A DNA stretch of 64,000 nucleotides from Phycisphaera sp. (GTDB lineage: Bacteria > Planctomycetota > Phycisphaerae > Phycisphaerales > UBA1924), in contig CP098402.1 in assembly GCA_025916675.1 (NCBI GenBank), positions 1,855,205-1,919,204 on the forward strand, given 5' to 3'. The notes beneath the pieces were generated by a model that was not told where the DNA came from, did not search any database, and saw only the letters and a list, made by a program, of their open reading frames with translations. Each line of letters starts with the position of its first letter. Position 1 is the first letter of the stretch. A program made the position numbers and the translations under genes. Shown here one piece after another: positions 1 to 9,338 of this stretch.

Positions 1-800
1 GCTTGGGCGAGTTCCATGATCGCTCGGCGGAGCGGCTCGGGATAGCTCGGATTCCGTGCGATCGCCTGCGCCTCGTCGGCGAGGATCGATAGCTCCCCCG
101 CCGCGCCCCTCGCGGGCGCGGCAATCGCAGACCGAGCCCGATCGAGCGCAGGCACATTCACGCCCGGCATGATGGCCGATTGGAGCTGGCTCTGCACTTC
201 GCCAGCCGCGCTACGCAGATCCTGGGCCAATCCCGGGGCGGTCTGTGCCCGCCGTTGCATGATCGCTCGGATCTGCTGCTGGCCATCACCAGCGGCCGCT
301 GCCGTGGCGGTGAGGTTCGGCACCACCGCGTCGTCGATCACCTCGGCCGCGCGCGCCAGCTCGGCCGCCGCACGGAGCAAGGCCTGTGCTTGGGCCTGCA
401 TCTCCCCCGCCTCGCGCGCCGCCAGCCGCTGGCCGAGGGCTTCCAGACCGCCGCGGGCAGATTCACCCTCCAAAGCCGTCACCGTCATCGCGCCGGCGGC
501 TTCCAATTCGCTCCCGACATCGAGCAACGCCTGCCACGCCCGCGGATCAACGCGAGTGACATCCGCCGCCACGACCAATTCGAAGCCCGCCCCCGGCTCG
601 ACCGCCTCGATCAACCGCCGCGTCTGGGGCGCGAGCCGGTGCTCGCCGGTGGCCGTCACGTCGAACCGCACGCTGTGCCGGTCGGCCAATGCGATCAGGA
701 ACACCGCCGATACGGCGTTGGCCACCAGGAACGTGCCGGCCAGCCACGCGACCGACACGCGGCGCAGCCACGGGCCCTTCTGGGAAGGCTTGCGCTTCAC
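1..800 (-). CDS. GldG-like ABC exporter auxiliary protein, C-terminus cut by window edge
   Basis: The frame is open from a GTG at 800 to the left edge (about 266 residues seen). After a basic start (VKRKPSQKG) there is one hydrophobic helix (about residues 17-38), then an extracytoplasmic region with LADRHSVRFDVTATGEHRLA. That layout and the phrase 'R.D.T....LAPQTRRLIE' are typical of GldG/DUF4350-type proteins, which work with an ABC-2 permease. A central stretch rich in Ala, Gln and Glu looks coiled-coil. The GTG overlaps the stop of the permease gene by 4 bp (GTGA), so the two are translationally coupled. The family call is by layout and neighbours; the substrate is unknown. Confidence 0.7.
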   Translation of the reverse strand, partial: MKRKPSQKGPWLRRVSVAWLAGTFLVANAVSAVFLIALADRHSVRFDVTATGEHRLAPQTRRLIEAVEPGAGFELVVAADVTRVDPRAWQALLDVGSELEAAGAMTVTALEGESARGGLEALGQRLAAREAGEMQAQAQALLRAAAELARAAEVIDDAVVPNLTATAAAAGDGQQQIRAIMQRRAQTAPGLAQDLRSAAGEVQSQLQSAIMPGVNVPALDRARSAIAAPARGAAGELSILADEAQAIARNPSYPEPLRRAIMELAQ

Positions 801-1528
801 AGCCACCTCCGCACGCCCAGGCACATCGAGGCCGCCAGCACGAACCAGCCGGTGAGCACCACGAAGAAGCCCACGTCGCCCGTGTCGATCACGCCCTTGG
901 CAAACCCCTCCAGCCGATCGGTAATCGCGAGGGCCGCCAGCACGTCGGCCACCGCCTCGGGTGCGCGCGAGCGGCCGGTGGTCGTCGCCAGCAGCCACAC
1001 GAACAGCGCGAGCATCGCGCCAAGAAAACTCAGCGTCTGGCTTGCCGTCAGGCTCGACGCCAGCAGCCCGACCGACAGGAACAGCAGCCCCAGCAGCGTG
1101 ACGCTCAGGTACCCCGCCAGCATGGGCCCGGGGTCGGGCATCGGATCGCTGAAGACCAGCAGCACCCCCACCAGCGGCAGGGTGCAGGCCAGCAGCGCCA
1201 GCAGGAAAAGCCCCGCGCCCACGAACTTGCCCAGCGCCAGCGACAACTCGCTCACCGGCGAGGTCGCCAGAAGCTCGTAGCTGCCCGTCCGCAGCTCATC
1301 GCTCACCAGCCGCATCGAGATCGCCGGTGCGATGGGCAGCATCAGCCAGGCCGCCGTGGCGAACAGCGGCCGCATCGTCGCGGGCGCCCCGGGCACCAGC
1401 ACGAACTGCACGAACATCCCGCCCCACAGCCCGGCGTACAGCGCGAGCACCAGCCAGCCCACCGGCACGCGGAAGAGCGCCACGAACTCGCGCATCGCGA
1501 TGGCCCAGGTCGTTTTTAGTACTCTCAC
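797..1528 (-). CDS. ABC-2 type transporter permease, GldF-like
   Basis: A 243-aa integral membrane protein with six hydrophobic segments. It begins MRVLKTTWAIAMREF, the usual N-terminus of ABC-2 permeases (short amphipathic helix before TM1), and contains SDELRTGSYELLATSPVS, close to the 'EEkrsGTlElLlt.Pvs' signature of GldF/NosY-type permeases. It lies between the ATPase gene (overlap of 4 bp upstream) and the GldG-like gene (overlap of 4 bp downstream), so the three form one operon encoding a complete exporter. In Bacteroidetes GldFG is linked to gliding; in planctomycetes the cargo is unknown, so I do not give a symbol. Confidence 0.85.
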   Translation of the reverse strand: MRVLKTTWAIAMREFVALFRVPVGWLVLALYAGLWGGMFVQFVLVPGAPATMRPLFATAAWLMLPIAPAISMRLVSDELRTGSYELLATSPVSELSLALGKFVGAGLFLLALLACTLPLVGVLLVFSDPMPDPGPMLAGYLSVTLLGLLFLSVGLLASSLTASQTLSFLGAMLALFVWLLATTTGRSRAPEAVADVLAALAITDRLEGFAKGVIDTGDVGFFVVLTGWFVLAASMCLGVRRWL

Positions 1529-2505
1529 GCCGCGCTCCCGGCCGGGGCCGCGTCAGGCCCGTGTTCCATGAGCTTGAGGAACAGCGTTTCCAGCGAGGCC
1601 TTCTCGCGCTCGAGCAACCGCACTTCGGCCCCCGCCGCCGCCAGCTTCGCACCGAGCACCCTTCGCAACTCAGCTTCACCGATGTCCGCCGGATCGAACC
1701 CCACGCGCCACCGCACCACACCGTCGTCCATCTCACGCGGCAGCACCGCACCGACACCCTCGACCGCCCCCACCGCGCGCGCCGCTTCGGTGGCCGATTG
1801 CTCGGTCGGGAACCTTGCCTCGCACACCAGCTCGTGCTCGCCCCGGGCCAGCAACTCGTCGAGCGGCCCCTGGGCGCACAGCCGCCCGCGCGCCAGGATC
1901 ACCACCCGGTCGCACGTCCGCTCGATCTCGGGCAGGATGTGGCTGCTCACCAGCACCGTCCGCCCCTCGGCCAATCGCCGGATGAGCGAGCGTGTCTCGG
2001 TGATCTGCCCCGGGTCGAGACCGTTGGAGGGCTCGTCGAGCACGAGCACCGGCGGGTCGTGCAGGATGGCCGTCGCCAGGCCCACCCGCTGCTTGTAGCC
2101 CTTGCTGAGCTGGCCGACCCGACGCCGCCGGACCGACTGGAGCACACAGGCGTCGATGGCCTTGTCGACCGCGCTCTTGCGCGCCTTGCCACGCATTCCA
2201 TGGAGCGAGGCCCGAAAACTCAGCAGGGCTTCGACCGGCATCTCGCCGTAGGTCGGGGCCGATTCGGGCAGATAACCGATGTGCTGGCGAACCCTGATCG
2301 GATCGCGGGAAGCCTGGACACCCCCAACACGGACCCAACCGGCGTCGGGAGCCGTATAGCCGGTGATGATTCGGATTGTGGTGCTCTTACCGGCACCATT
2401 GGCTCCCAGAAGCCCGGTGACGCGGCCCGGGGGCACGTCGAAGCTCACGCCGCTGAGGGCGTGGACCCGGCCGTAGCTCTTCTGGAGGTTTCGGGCTTCG
2501 ATCAT
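1525..2505 (-). CDS. ABC transporter ATP-binding protein
   Basis: A 326-aa ATPase. Walker A is GANGAGKST, the signature motif region reads LSKGYKQRVGLA, and Walker B is VLVLDEPSNGLD followed by the H-loop SSHILPE. All nucleotide-binding residues look intact. The last hundred residues form the C-terminal extension typical of ABC-2 exporter ATPases. I start at the ATG at 2505 (MIEARNLQKSYG), where family similarity begins; the frame is open 59 codons further upstream, but that part reads as low-complexity leader. It is the first gene of the exporter operon and shares 4 bp with the permease gene. Confidence 0.9.
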   Translation of the reverse strand: MIEARNLQKSYGRVHALSGVSFDVPPGRVTGLLGANGAGKSTTIRIITGYTAPDAGWVRVGGVQASRDPIRVRQHIGYLPESAPTYGEMPVEALLSFRASLHGMRGKARKSAVDKAIDACVLQSVRRRRVGQLSKGYKQRVGLATAILHDPPVLVLDEPSNGLDPGQITETRSLIRRLAEGRTVLVSSHILPEIERTCDRVVILARGRLCAQGPLDELLARGEHELVCEARFPTEQSATEAARAVGAVEGVGAVLPREMDDGVVRWRVGFDPADIGEAELRRVLGAKLAAAGAEVRLLEREKASLETLFLKLMEHGPDAAPAGSAA

Positions 2506-2596
2506 GGGTGGGAGCGAGATAGGCGGGAATCGGAGGGTCGATCGGGACTCAAAAGGCCGGATGGGACGGCCGGGATGGAATCTTCGTTGTGAATGG

Positions 2597-2615
2597 TTTA
2601 TCCGTTCGGATGAAA
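2597..2615. promoter_or_regulatory. Candidate operator dyad in divergent promoter region
   Basis: The 234-bp gap between the ABC operon (minus) and the receiver protein gene (plus) contains a near-perfect dyad with core ATCCG-TT-CGGAT and matching TTT/AAA flanks. This is a visible symmetry only; no regulator is known, and chance is possible. Confidence 0.25.
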
Positions 2616-2739
2616 CAAGTCGTCTTGATATGCCGATCCTTGGAGTTGGTGAGGGGCGATCTCTCTGGGCTGGCATGGGCATTCCACGCCAACCCGCCCG
2701 CTACAGTTCGTGGCGGGGGCGTCCTGGGGCAGGTTCGGA

Positions 2740-4515
2740 ATGGGTGATCCAGCGTACACCATCCTGATTGTCGGCACTTCGGAGGCTGAAGCTTCCGAGC
2801 TTCGCCAGCAGGCCGGGCAAGTCGCCCGGATCGCCTGCTGCACGCCCGAGCGTGCCGACGCCAAAGCCGACGAACTCCGCTCGTCGGGCGCCACCGTTGT
2901 GGTCATCAACGCCAGCGACAGCCACCAGGCGTCGAGCGAGCCCGAATTCAGCGAGATGGACCGAGCCTACGCGCTCCTCGACGCCGTCAATGAGGGCGTC
3001 TGCCTGCTGGGTGCGAACGGCTCGATCGTCTGGGCCAACGCCTTCTTCCGCACGCTCGACCCCGTCGTGGGCGAACGCGTGAAGGGTGCCGCCCGCGACA
3101 GCCTGGCCTGGCTGCTCGAGCAACGCGACCGCCGCGGCCGCTGCACCACCCGAAACGTCGAGATCGGCGATGAAGACTCGGACAACTGGTACGAGGTCGT
3201 CATCTCCCTGGCCCAGGGCGAGGGCGCGAGCGTGGCCGACACCCGGCTGGTCGCCGTCATCCGCGACGTGTCGGAAGCCCGACGCATGGATCGCAAGATG
3301 ACCGCCATCGAGCAGGCCGGCCGTGATCTGGTCTCGATCGACCCGGAATTCGTCCGCTCGAAGAACGCGATGGAACGGCTGAGCGTGCTCGAGAGCCGGA
3401 TCATCGAGACGGCCCACAAGCTACTGAACTTCGACCACTTCGCCATCCGCCTGGTAAACGAAAAGTCCGGCAAGCTCGAGCTGGTCATCTCCGAGGGGCT
3501 GAGCCCCGAGGCCGCCGAACTCGACCTGTACCCCTCGCGACAGGGCAACGGCATCGCGGGCTTCGTCGCCTCCACGGGCGTGAGCGAGGTCTCGAACGAC
3601 GCCGCCCACGACTCGCGTTTCCTGCCCTGCCTGCAGGGCGCCAGCAGCGCCATGGTCATCCCCCTACGGCTGCACGACCGCGTCATCGGCGTGCTCGACG
3701 TCGAATCGCTCAAGCCCGGCGCGTTCAACGAGGAAGACCGCCGCTTCGCCGAGCACTTCGCCCGCCACCTCGCGATGGCCCTTCGAGTGCTCGACCTGCT
3801 GGTGGTCGAACGCTGCGAGACCAACGCGACGGTCTCGGGCCGGATGCAGGGCGAGCTGCGCGAGCCGCTGGACGACATCGCCGAGATCGTCGAGCAGATG
3901 CGCGACGCGACCGACGCCGACCCCAACCTGGGCGCCCGCCTGGCGCGGATCGCCGGCGACGTCGACTCCATCCGCGACCGCATGCGCCGCGTGGCCGAGG
4001 GCCCCCGAGCCCTGCTGGGTGTCGAGCGTGCGATGAGCTCAACCGAGAGCGAGCCGCTCATCCAGGGCCGCCGGGTGCTGGTGGCCGACGATGAGCCGGC
4101 CGTCCGCCGCGTGATCGCCGACGTGCTCCGCAACCGCGGCGCCACGGTCGAAGTCCGCGACAACGGTGCCGCCGCCATCGAGGCCGTGCGGGCCTCCGCC
4201 GCAGCCGGCGAGGGCTTTGACTTGGTCATCAGCGACATCAAGATGCCCGACCGCAACGGGTACGAGGTCTTCTCGGCCGCCCGTCGCACGCTGCCCGACG
4301 TGCCGGTGATCCTCATGACCGGCTTCGGCTACGACCCGAGCCACAGCATCGTGCGGGCGTCGCAAGAGGGCCTCCAATGCGTGCTCTTCAAGCCCTTCCA
4401 GGTCGAGCGCCTGCTCGAAGAAATCCGCTCGGCCCTTGAAAAAAAGGACGAAAAACAAGCCGAGAAGCGGGCGCAGGCCGACGCCAAAGACCCCGCCAAC
4501 CCGCAGACCGTCTGA
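2740..4515 (+). CDS. PAS-GAF-receiver signalling protein
   Basis: About 591 aa, apparently cytoplasmic. In order: an N-terminal alpha/beta segment, a PAS-like domain (about 73-185; EGVCLLGANGSIVWANAFF), a GAF domain (about 230-358), a helical stretch like a histidine kinase dimerisation region (about 370-430) with no ATPase domain after it, and a receiver domain (about 446-570). The receiver has D450/D451, phospho-acceptor D499 (VISDIKMP), T527 (LMTG) and K551 (FKPF), so it should be phosphorylatable. With no kinase or output domain it may act by protein interaction. The start is ATG 2740, preceded by AGG; a GTG at 2710 in the same frame is possible. Confidence 0.85.
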   Translation: MGDPAYTILIVGTSEAEASELRQQAGQVARIACCTPERADAKADELRSSGATVVVINASDSHQASSEPEFSEMDRAYALLDAVNEGVCLLGANGSIVWANAFFRTLDPVVGERVKGAARDSLAWLLEQRDRRGRCTTRNVEIGDEDSDNWYEVVISLAQGEGASVADTRLVAVIRDVSEARRMDRKMTAIEQAGRDLVSIDPEFVRSKNAMERLSVLESRIIETAHKLLNFDHFAIRLVNEKSGKLELVISEGLSPEAAELDLYPSRQGNGIAGFVASTGVSEVSNDAAHDSRFLPCLQGASSAMVIPLRLHDRVIGVLDVESLKPGAFNEEDRRFAEHFARHLAMALRVLDLLVVERCETNATVSGRMQGELREPLDDIAEIVEQMRDATDADPNLGARLARIAGDVDSIRDRMRRVAEGPRALLGVERAMSSTESEPLIQGRRVLVADDEPAVRRVIADVLRNRGATVEVRDNGAAAIEAVRASAAAGEGFDLVISDIKMPDRNGYEVFSAARRTLPDVPVILMTGFGYDPSHSIVRASQEGLQCVLFKPFQVERLLEEIRSALEKKDEKQAEKRAQADAKDPANPQTV

Positions 4516-4551
4516 TCGCAACCGAATGGTCCGAGCCCCATATCATCGGGC

Positions 4552-5592
4552 ATGAGCCCCATCGACCCACGAGAACTGGGCCAAAGCCCGACCCCACAGG
4601 GCAGTTTCGAGGACGGGTCTCGCTGCGTCAAGTGCAATTATGATCTGACGGGCCTGCCCCAGGCGACGGTGTGCCCCGAGTGCGGCACCTCGAACGCTCG
4701 AATCACCTACGAAAAGAAACGCGGCACGGGTGTCTCGCGGGCACCGATCGCCTACGTCAATCACCTGAGCAAGACGCTGTGGCTCGCGGCGCTTGGGTTC
4801 TTTGGATATATCTTCTTCACCGTCGTGCTGGCCATCGCGGAGAACTATGTCACGCTCGGCCTCGAATTCCTGGCGATCTGTGGCTGGGTCGGCGCCCTGT
4901 GGCTGGTGACCAAACCCAAACCCGATCGGTTCGAGGCAAAGCAACTGGACACCTTCGATGATCCGCGCTGGCGTTGGGCCAGCGTGGGCACACAGGCGTG
5001 CCACATCGTCGCCGCGATCATCTACGCCCTGCTGCTCGTGCCGAAACTGAGCGTTGTGGAGGGCCTGCTCATCGCCGGGGTGTACATCTTCGACACGATC
5101 GCGGTCCTGGGCTTCATCCCCGTGTGCGTGCAACTCGCATCACTCGCCGGATGGATGGGCGACGAGGACGCCGAACGCCGGCTCCAGACGGTGGCGTGGT
5201 TGCTGGCCGTGGGCGGTCTGGGACTGCTGCTGACGCCCGTGATGGCCATGGTGTTACCGATCTTTGGCGTTCTCATCATCGTGTTCGTTATCTGCATGCT
5301 GATCGGCGTGGTGATGCTGTGCTTGAGCCTCATTTCACTCGCGAAAGAGGCCAACTGGGCCGTCCAGAACACGAAGCACAAGAGCGTGGTCTCGGGCCGC
5401 CGCGCCGTCATCGAGCGCGATCGCGCCACCGCCGCCGAAGAGAAACTCGAAGAGCGTCTGGACGCCCTCGACAATCCCAACCCCTCAACACGAGCCGGAC
5501 GCCGCGGCATCCCGAAGGACATCCCCGTGCCCAGGAGCCACAACATCGAGCGGCATGATGGCACGGATCCCTACGACATCGACGAAGACTGA
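4552..5592 (+). CDS. Zinc-ribbon multi-pass membrane protein
   Basis: A 346-aa protein of unknown function. Near the N-terminus is CVKCNYDLTGLP followed by CPECGT, a four-cysteine zinc-ribbon that recurs in four other genes of this window. About six hydrophobic segments follow (about residues 72-280), the strongest at 225-265, then a charged hydrophilic tail with a predicted helical EEKLEERLDAL stretch and an acidic end (DPYDIDED). Its 3' end overlaps the convergent dioxygenase gene by 22 bp. The coding status is supported by good membrane topology and the conserved motif; the role is not known. Confidence 0.75.
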   Translation: MSPIDPRELGQSPTPQGSFEDGSRCVKCNYDLTGLPQATVCPECGTSNARITYEKKRGTGVSRAPIAYVNHLSKTLWLAALGFFGYIFFTVVLAIAENYVTLGLEFLAICGWVGALWLVTKPKPDRFEAKQLDTFDDPRWRWASVGTQACHIVAAIIYALLLVPKLSVVEGLLIAGVYIFDTIAVLGFIPVCVQLASLAGWMGDEDAERRLQTVAWLLAVGGLGLLLTPVMAMVLPIFGVLIIVFVICMLIGVVMLCLSLISLAKEANWAVQNTKHKSVVSGRRAVIERDRATAAEEKLEERLDALDNPNPSTRAGRRGIPKDIPVPRSHNIERHDGTDPYDIDED

Positions 5593-6257
5593 CCCAGGAT
5601 CTCGGCCTCGTCACGCCACCGCAGCCCGCCACCAGGATCCCCGGCCGCGAACTCCATGTGCAGCACGCGGCGGTGGCGGTCGGTGGTGTTTCGGCCCGAG
5701 GCGTGGGGCACCAGCGGGTTCATGACAACCGCCTCGCCGGCCTCGGCGGGTACGGGTACCACTCGTTCGGCGCACGCCCGGAGTTCTTCGGGCGAGAGCT
5801 TCGCGAACGTGCGGCCCGCTGGCATCGGCGCGACCAAGAGGCAGCCGTTCTCTTCATCCGCATCGTCTAGGTGTACACGAACCGTCAACATACGGCTCAA
5901 CAAGTCTGCCGGGGCCTCACAGTGCCATACGCCATGCTTGCGCGACCAGGGCCCGAAGCCAGCGGCTTCGATCCGATCGGCCACACCGATGGTCAGGTCC
6001 TGGTGCACTTCGAGATGCCAGTTTCGTCCCGGCAGTTTGTCGAAAAGGATGGCTCGCGTCAAACGAGCCGAGGTCTCGAAAACCTCAGAAGCGATCGAGC
6101 GTGCGGGTTGCAGCAACAGGTTCGCATCTGACCAAGTCGCGAAGGGCTCTCGGATGCCGGCTTTGGGAACCACGGGGCAGGTCTGCCCCAAGCGGTCGAC
6201 CACTTCGGGCCTTACCACACCACGCTCGACCCAACAACCGATCGCATGCTCGGCCAT
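5571..6257 (-). CDS. Phytanoyl-CoA dioxygenase (PhyH) family protein
   Basis: A 228-aa protein with the facial triad of Fe(II)/2-oxoglutarate oxygenases: H85-x-D87 in HLEVHQDLT and H185 in PLVPHASGRN, with an Arg about 11 residues later (RHRR) suited to bind 2-oxoglutarate. Motifs and size fit the PhyH family, which hydroxylates many small molecules; the substrate cannot be told. It lies 3 bp downstream of trxB on the same strand, so the two are probably co-transcribed, and it overlaps the membrane protein gene on the other strand at its 3' end. Confidence 0.8.
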   Translation of the reverse strand: MAEHAIGCWVERGVVRPEVVDRLGQTCPVVPKAGIREPFATWSDANLLLQPARSIASEVFETSARLTRAILFDKLPGRNWHLEVHQDLTIGVADRIEAAGFGPWSRKHGVWHCEAPADLLSRMLTVRVHLDDADEENGCLLVAPMPAGRTFAKLSPEELRACAERVVPVPAEAGEAVVMNPLVPHASGRNTTDRHRRVLHMEFAAGDPGGGLRWRDEAEILGQSSSMS

Positions 6258-6260
6258 CGC

Positions 6261-7283
6261 TCACACCAGCGCGTGCTCACCCAGCCAATGCTCGGCGTCG
6301 AGCGCCGCCTGGCAGCCCATGCCCGCGGCCGTCACGGCCTGGCGGTACTTGGCATCCGCCACGTCGCCCGCGGCGAACACGCCGGGGATGTTGGTCACGC
6401 CGCTGCGCTTCTTGAGGTCGATGTAGCCGGCCTGGTCGAACTCGAGCCCGCTGTCGCGGAGGAACTTGGTCGCCGGCGTATGGCCGATGGCCACGAACAT
6501 GCCGCTGACTTCGAGCTCGCGACGCTCGTTGGTCACGGTGTCTTCGAGCACGACCGCGCGGATGACGTCGGCACCCGAGGCCTCGTCCTTCTTGTCGAGC
6601 ACGTCGACCACGGTGCTGTTCCACACCATCTCGACGTTGCCCTTGCCGAGTGTGCGTTCCTGCATCACCTTGCTGGCGCGCAGCTCATCGCGGCGGTGGA
6701 TGATGTAGACCTTCGACGCGAACTTGCTCAGGTGGTGGCCCTCTTCCATGGCCGTGTCCCCGCCGCCGACCACCGCCACCGGGTTGTCACGGAACATGGG
6801 CAGAGCGCCGTCGCACACCGCACACGCCGAGACACCCCCGCCGGACGTGGCCAAGCGGATCTCGTTGTCCAGGCCCAGCCAGTTGGCGGTCGCGCCCGTG
6901 GCGATGATCACCGCGTGGGCTCGGATGGTCTTGCCGCTTGCTGTCGTCATGGTGTGTGGCTGCGTGTAATCCTTGTTGAATTGCACCGTCTTGACGTCGT
7001 CGTTCATCACCCGAGCGCCAAAACGCTCGGCCTGCTTCTGGAACAGCGTCATCATCTCCGGGCCGGCGATGCCATCGGGGAAGCCGGGGTAATTCTCCAC
7101 GTCGGTCGTCAGCATGAGCTGGCCGCCCGGCAAGACGGGCCCGGGGTCCTGCTTGGGCACACCGATCACGCAGAGCGGGTCGAGCTGCGCCCGAGAGGCG
7201 TACAGCGCGGCCGTCCACCCGGCGGGGCCCGACCCGATGATGACCAGCTTCTCGATTGTTGAATCCTGACCGTTCTCGCTCAT
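6261..7283 (-). CDS. trxB: Thioredoxin reductase
   Basis: A 340-aa FAD/NADPH flavoenzyme that reduces thioredoxin. FAD-binding GSGPAG lies at residues 17-22, the redox-active CAVC (SACAVCDGALP) near 150, an NADPH-binding GGGDTA near 172, and the C-terminal FAD motif GVFAAGDV. Length and order match bacterial low-molecular-weight TrxB. I start at ATG 7283 (MSENGQ), which has GAGGAA about six bases upstream; the longer open frame from 7322 lacks this. The cell uses this system for ribonucleotide reductase and disulfide repair. Confidence 0.95.
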   Translation of the reverse strand: MSENGQDSTIEKLVIIGSGPAGWTAALYASRAQLDPLCVIGVPKQDPGPVLPGGQLMLTTDVENYPGFPDGIAGPEMMTLFQKQAERFGARVMNDDVKTVQFNKDYTQPHTMTTASGKTIRAHAVIIATGATANWLGLDNEIRLATSGGGVSACAVCDGALPMFRDNPVAVVGGGDTAMEEGHHLSKFASKVYIIHRRDELRASKVMQERTLGKGNVEMVWNSTVVDVLDKKDEASGADVIRAVVLEDTVTNERRELEVSGMFVAIGHTPATKFLRDSGLEFDQAGYIDLKKRSGVTNIPGVFAAGDVADAKYRQAVTAAGMGCQAALDAEHWLGEHALV

Positions 7284-7380
7284 GCTGTTCCTCGGCTGTT
7301 GCAGGGGTGTGGTCCAAGACAAACTGGCAACAGGGCCGGGATGTTCCCCAGCCCCGCGGAAGCCATGGACGCGATCAGGA

Positions 7381-8997
7381 TCAGCGCAGGACGCCCTCGG
7401 TCTGGAGGAACTCGCGGTAGAGCGAGATCACCGGCGGCCAGATCAGGTAATCGCCATCGAACAACTGCCGCGTGTTCTCGCGCACTCGGCTGGCGGTGTC
7501 GTCGTCCGAATCCGGCCCGGTGGACCAGATCACGAATTCCTCGTCATCCAGACCGATCGCGATGCCGAAGTTGCGCTGGTTGAGCATGATCACGTCGATC
7601 GGCAGCGGCTGGGGACCCACACGCGGATCGATCGGCAGGTCGCGCTTGGGTACCAGATACTGGAACGGGCTGACCAGTGGCCGGTTCTGCACATCGCGAA
7701 CCGGTCCGAACGGATCGATCTCACGCTCGGGCAAGATCTGGGGTTGCAGGCTCGACAGGCTCACCGGCAGCGTGCGCAGGCGGGCCCTGTACGCCATGAC
7801 GCCAAGAGCCGATCGCGTGCCGCCGATCTCGGTCCTCAGGATCCGACGATCGTTGAACAACCCGGTCATCTCGGGCATGATCGCCATCACGACGCCCTCG
7901 GTGATGGGGTTCAGCCGGTCGTACTCACGCACGAGCTTGTGGCCCGGAGCGAAATCGCTCTGCGTCCACAACTGCGACCAATCGTTGAAGACATCCGAGA
8001 GCGTGCCTCGGGTTTGCAGGCCGTCGCCGTGGACGTTCTGCACCTGGTTCCAGAGCCCGGCCTCGCTAAAGCGACGCAGCGGTCGATCGCTGGTGGTCAG
8101 CGCACTCATGGTTGGCGCGAAACGATCGGTTGGTCGCCCCCGGCCGTCGAAGATCCGCGAAAGGATCTGCTCGCCACCAATGTGATCGCCCTCGGGCAAC
8201 CGCAGCCGATCGATCATCAAGAATCCGCGGCGGCCCAGATCCAGCCTGTTGATCGCTTGCATGAGCTGGTCGTAGTCGAGCACCTGGTCATTCGACGTAT
8301 AATCCACGTACGCAACGTCACGGACGCGGATCGCCGCGTCGATCATCGTGCGATAGCCCCACGCGACCTCTTCAAAAAACTCGCGGTTGGCCATCATCCG
8401 ACCCAGGTGCATCAGGTCGATCAGAACATCGAGCGCCCCGGCCGGGTCACCCTCGCTCAGCCGCCGGCTGGCCTCGACGTGCGCCAGAATGGACACGTTG
8501 GTCAGCTTTGGAAGGTACCGGAAGTCGGCAGTGGTCAGCGTCGGCGGGTCACCAAGTTCGGTGTACAGCCCTGCGCGGATCAGGTCAACGGGCACACCGT
8601 CGATGCCGTAGGGCTGGGCCATCACCATCGAGCCGAGGAATGAGGCCTCCTCCGTGATCTCGTCGAGCGCGGTGACCACCGCCTGCTGGCTGTCGGCGGC
8701 TGCCCACGCGGCGGCGCCGTCCCAGCCTTGCAGGCCCGGGCCGAGCAGCATGGCGTCGGTCGGGCGACCATCTTCGAGCAGGCTCACCACCGCTGGCGGC
8801 TCGGCCATGCCCACCATCGCCGGGAAGAGCACGAGGTCGGCCCGCTGGTCGTTGGGTATGGCCCTCGATGAGGCGTTGACCCGGGAGATGTAGTTCTCAC
8901 CCTGCGCCAAGGCCGAAGCGGGAACGAAGAAGGCCAACGCGACCGCCAGCAGGGCGGCGGGTCGGATGTTGAACCTGCGAGCAAGCTTGAAGCACAT
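7381..8997 (-). CDS. Unknown exported protein
   Basis: A 538-aa protein I do not recognise. It starts with a basic region and a hydrophobic core (AALLAVALAFFVPASALAQ), a good Sec signal peptide with likely cleavage after ALA. The mature part has no cysteine cluster or known motif; a helical region resembles tallying of elements (ASRRLSEGDPAGALDVLIDL), suggesting TPR-like helices, and the C-terminal third is richer in beta residues and Pro. I use ATG 8997, which has GGAGG ten bases upstream. It stands alone on its strand, divergent from ald. Probably periplasmic. Confidence 0.75.
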   Translation of the reverse strand: MCFKLARRFNIRPAALLAVALAFFVPASALAQGENYISRVNASSRAIPNDQRADLVLFPAMVGMAEPPAVVSLLEDGRPTDAMLLGPGLQGWDGAAAWAAADSQQAVVTALDEITEEASFLGSMVMAQPYGIDGVPVDLIRAGLYTELGDPPTLTTADFRYLPKLTNVSILAHVEASRRLSEGDPAGALDVLIDLMHLGRMMANREFFEEVAWGYRTMIDAAIRVRDVAYVDYTSNDQVLDYDQLMQAINRLDLGRRGFLMIDRLRLPEGDHIGGEQILSRIFDGRGRPTDRFAPTMSALTTSDRPLRRFSEAGLWNQVQNVHGDGLQTRGTLSDVFNDWSQLWTQSDFAPGHKLVREYDRLNPITEGVVMAIMPEMTGLFNDRRILRTEIGGTRSALGVMAYRARLRTLPVSLSSLQPQILPEREIDPFGPVRDVQNRPLVSPFQYLVPKRDLPIDPRVGPQPLPIDVIMLNQRNFGIAIGLDDEEFVIWSTGPDSDDDTASRVRENTRQLFDGDYLIWPPVISLYREFLQTEGVLR

Positions 8998-9338
8998 GCG
9001 GGACTGCCTCCGGAAGCGTCGAGAAACCAACACCCCAAACCATCAATCAGTCCAGGGGCGTCGAGGGGGCTCTATACCCCGACCGGACCGGGCGCTACAT
9101 CGAAACGCGTCCCGCAAACCCGCCAGGGGCGGATACTAGCCAAAACCCCGGGCAGGGGCATCCCAGCCGATCTCGCCGCCGAACACCAGGCCAGAACCGG
9201 ACCGCAGCACCCGCCCGGGGCATAGCATTCTCGATGCGCTCCGCGCGGCCAATCGGGCCACGCTGGCGGCCCGCACAACCCCCGGCCAGGCCGCCACGAA
9301 CATTCAGGGCAGCCCAGAATCGACAGGAGTTCCCGAGC
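8998..9338. other. Divergent intergenic region upstream of ald
   Basis: 341 bp between the exported protein gene (minus) and ald (plus). It must hold both promoters. I see no convincing -35/-10 pair, riboswitch or repeat. The only clear site is AGGAG nine bases before the ald ATG. Confidence 0.5.
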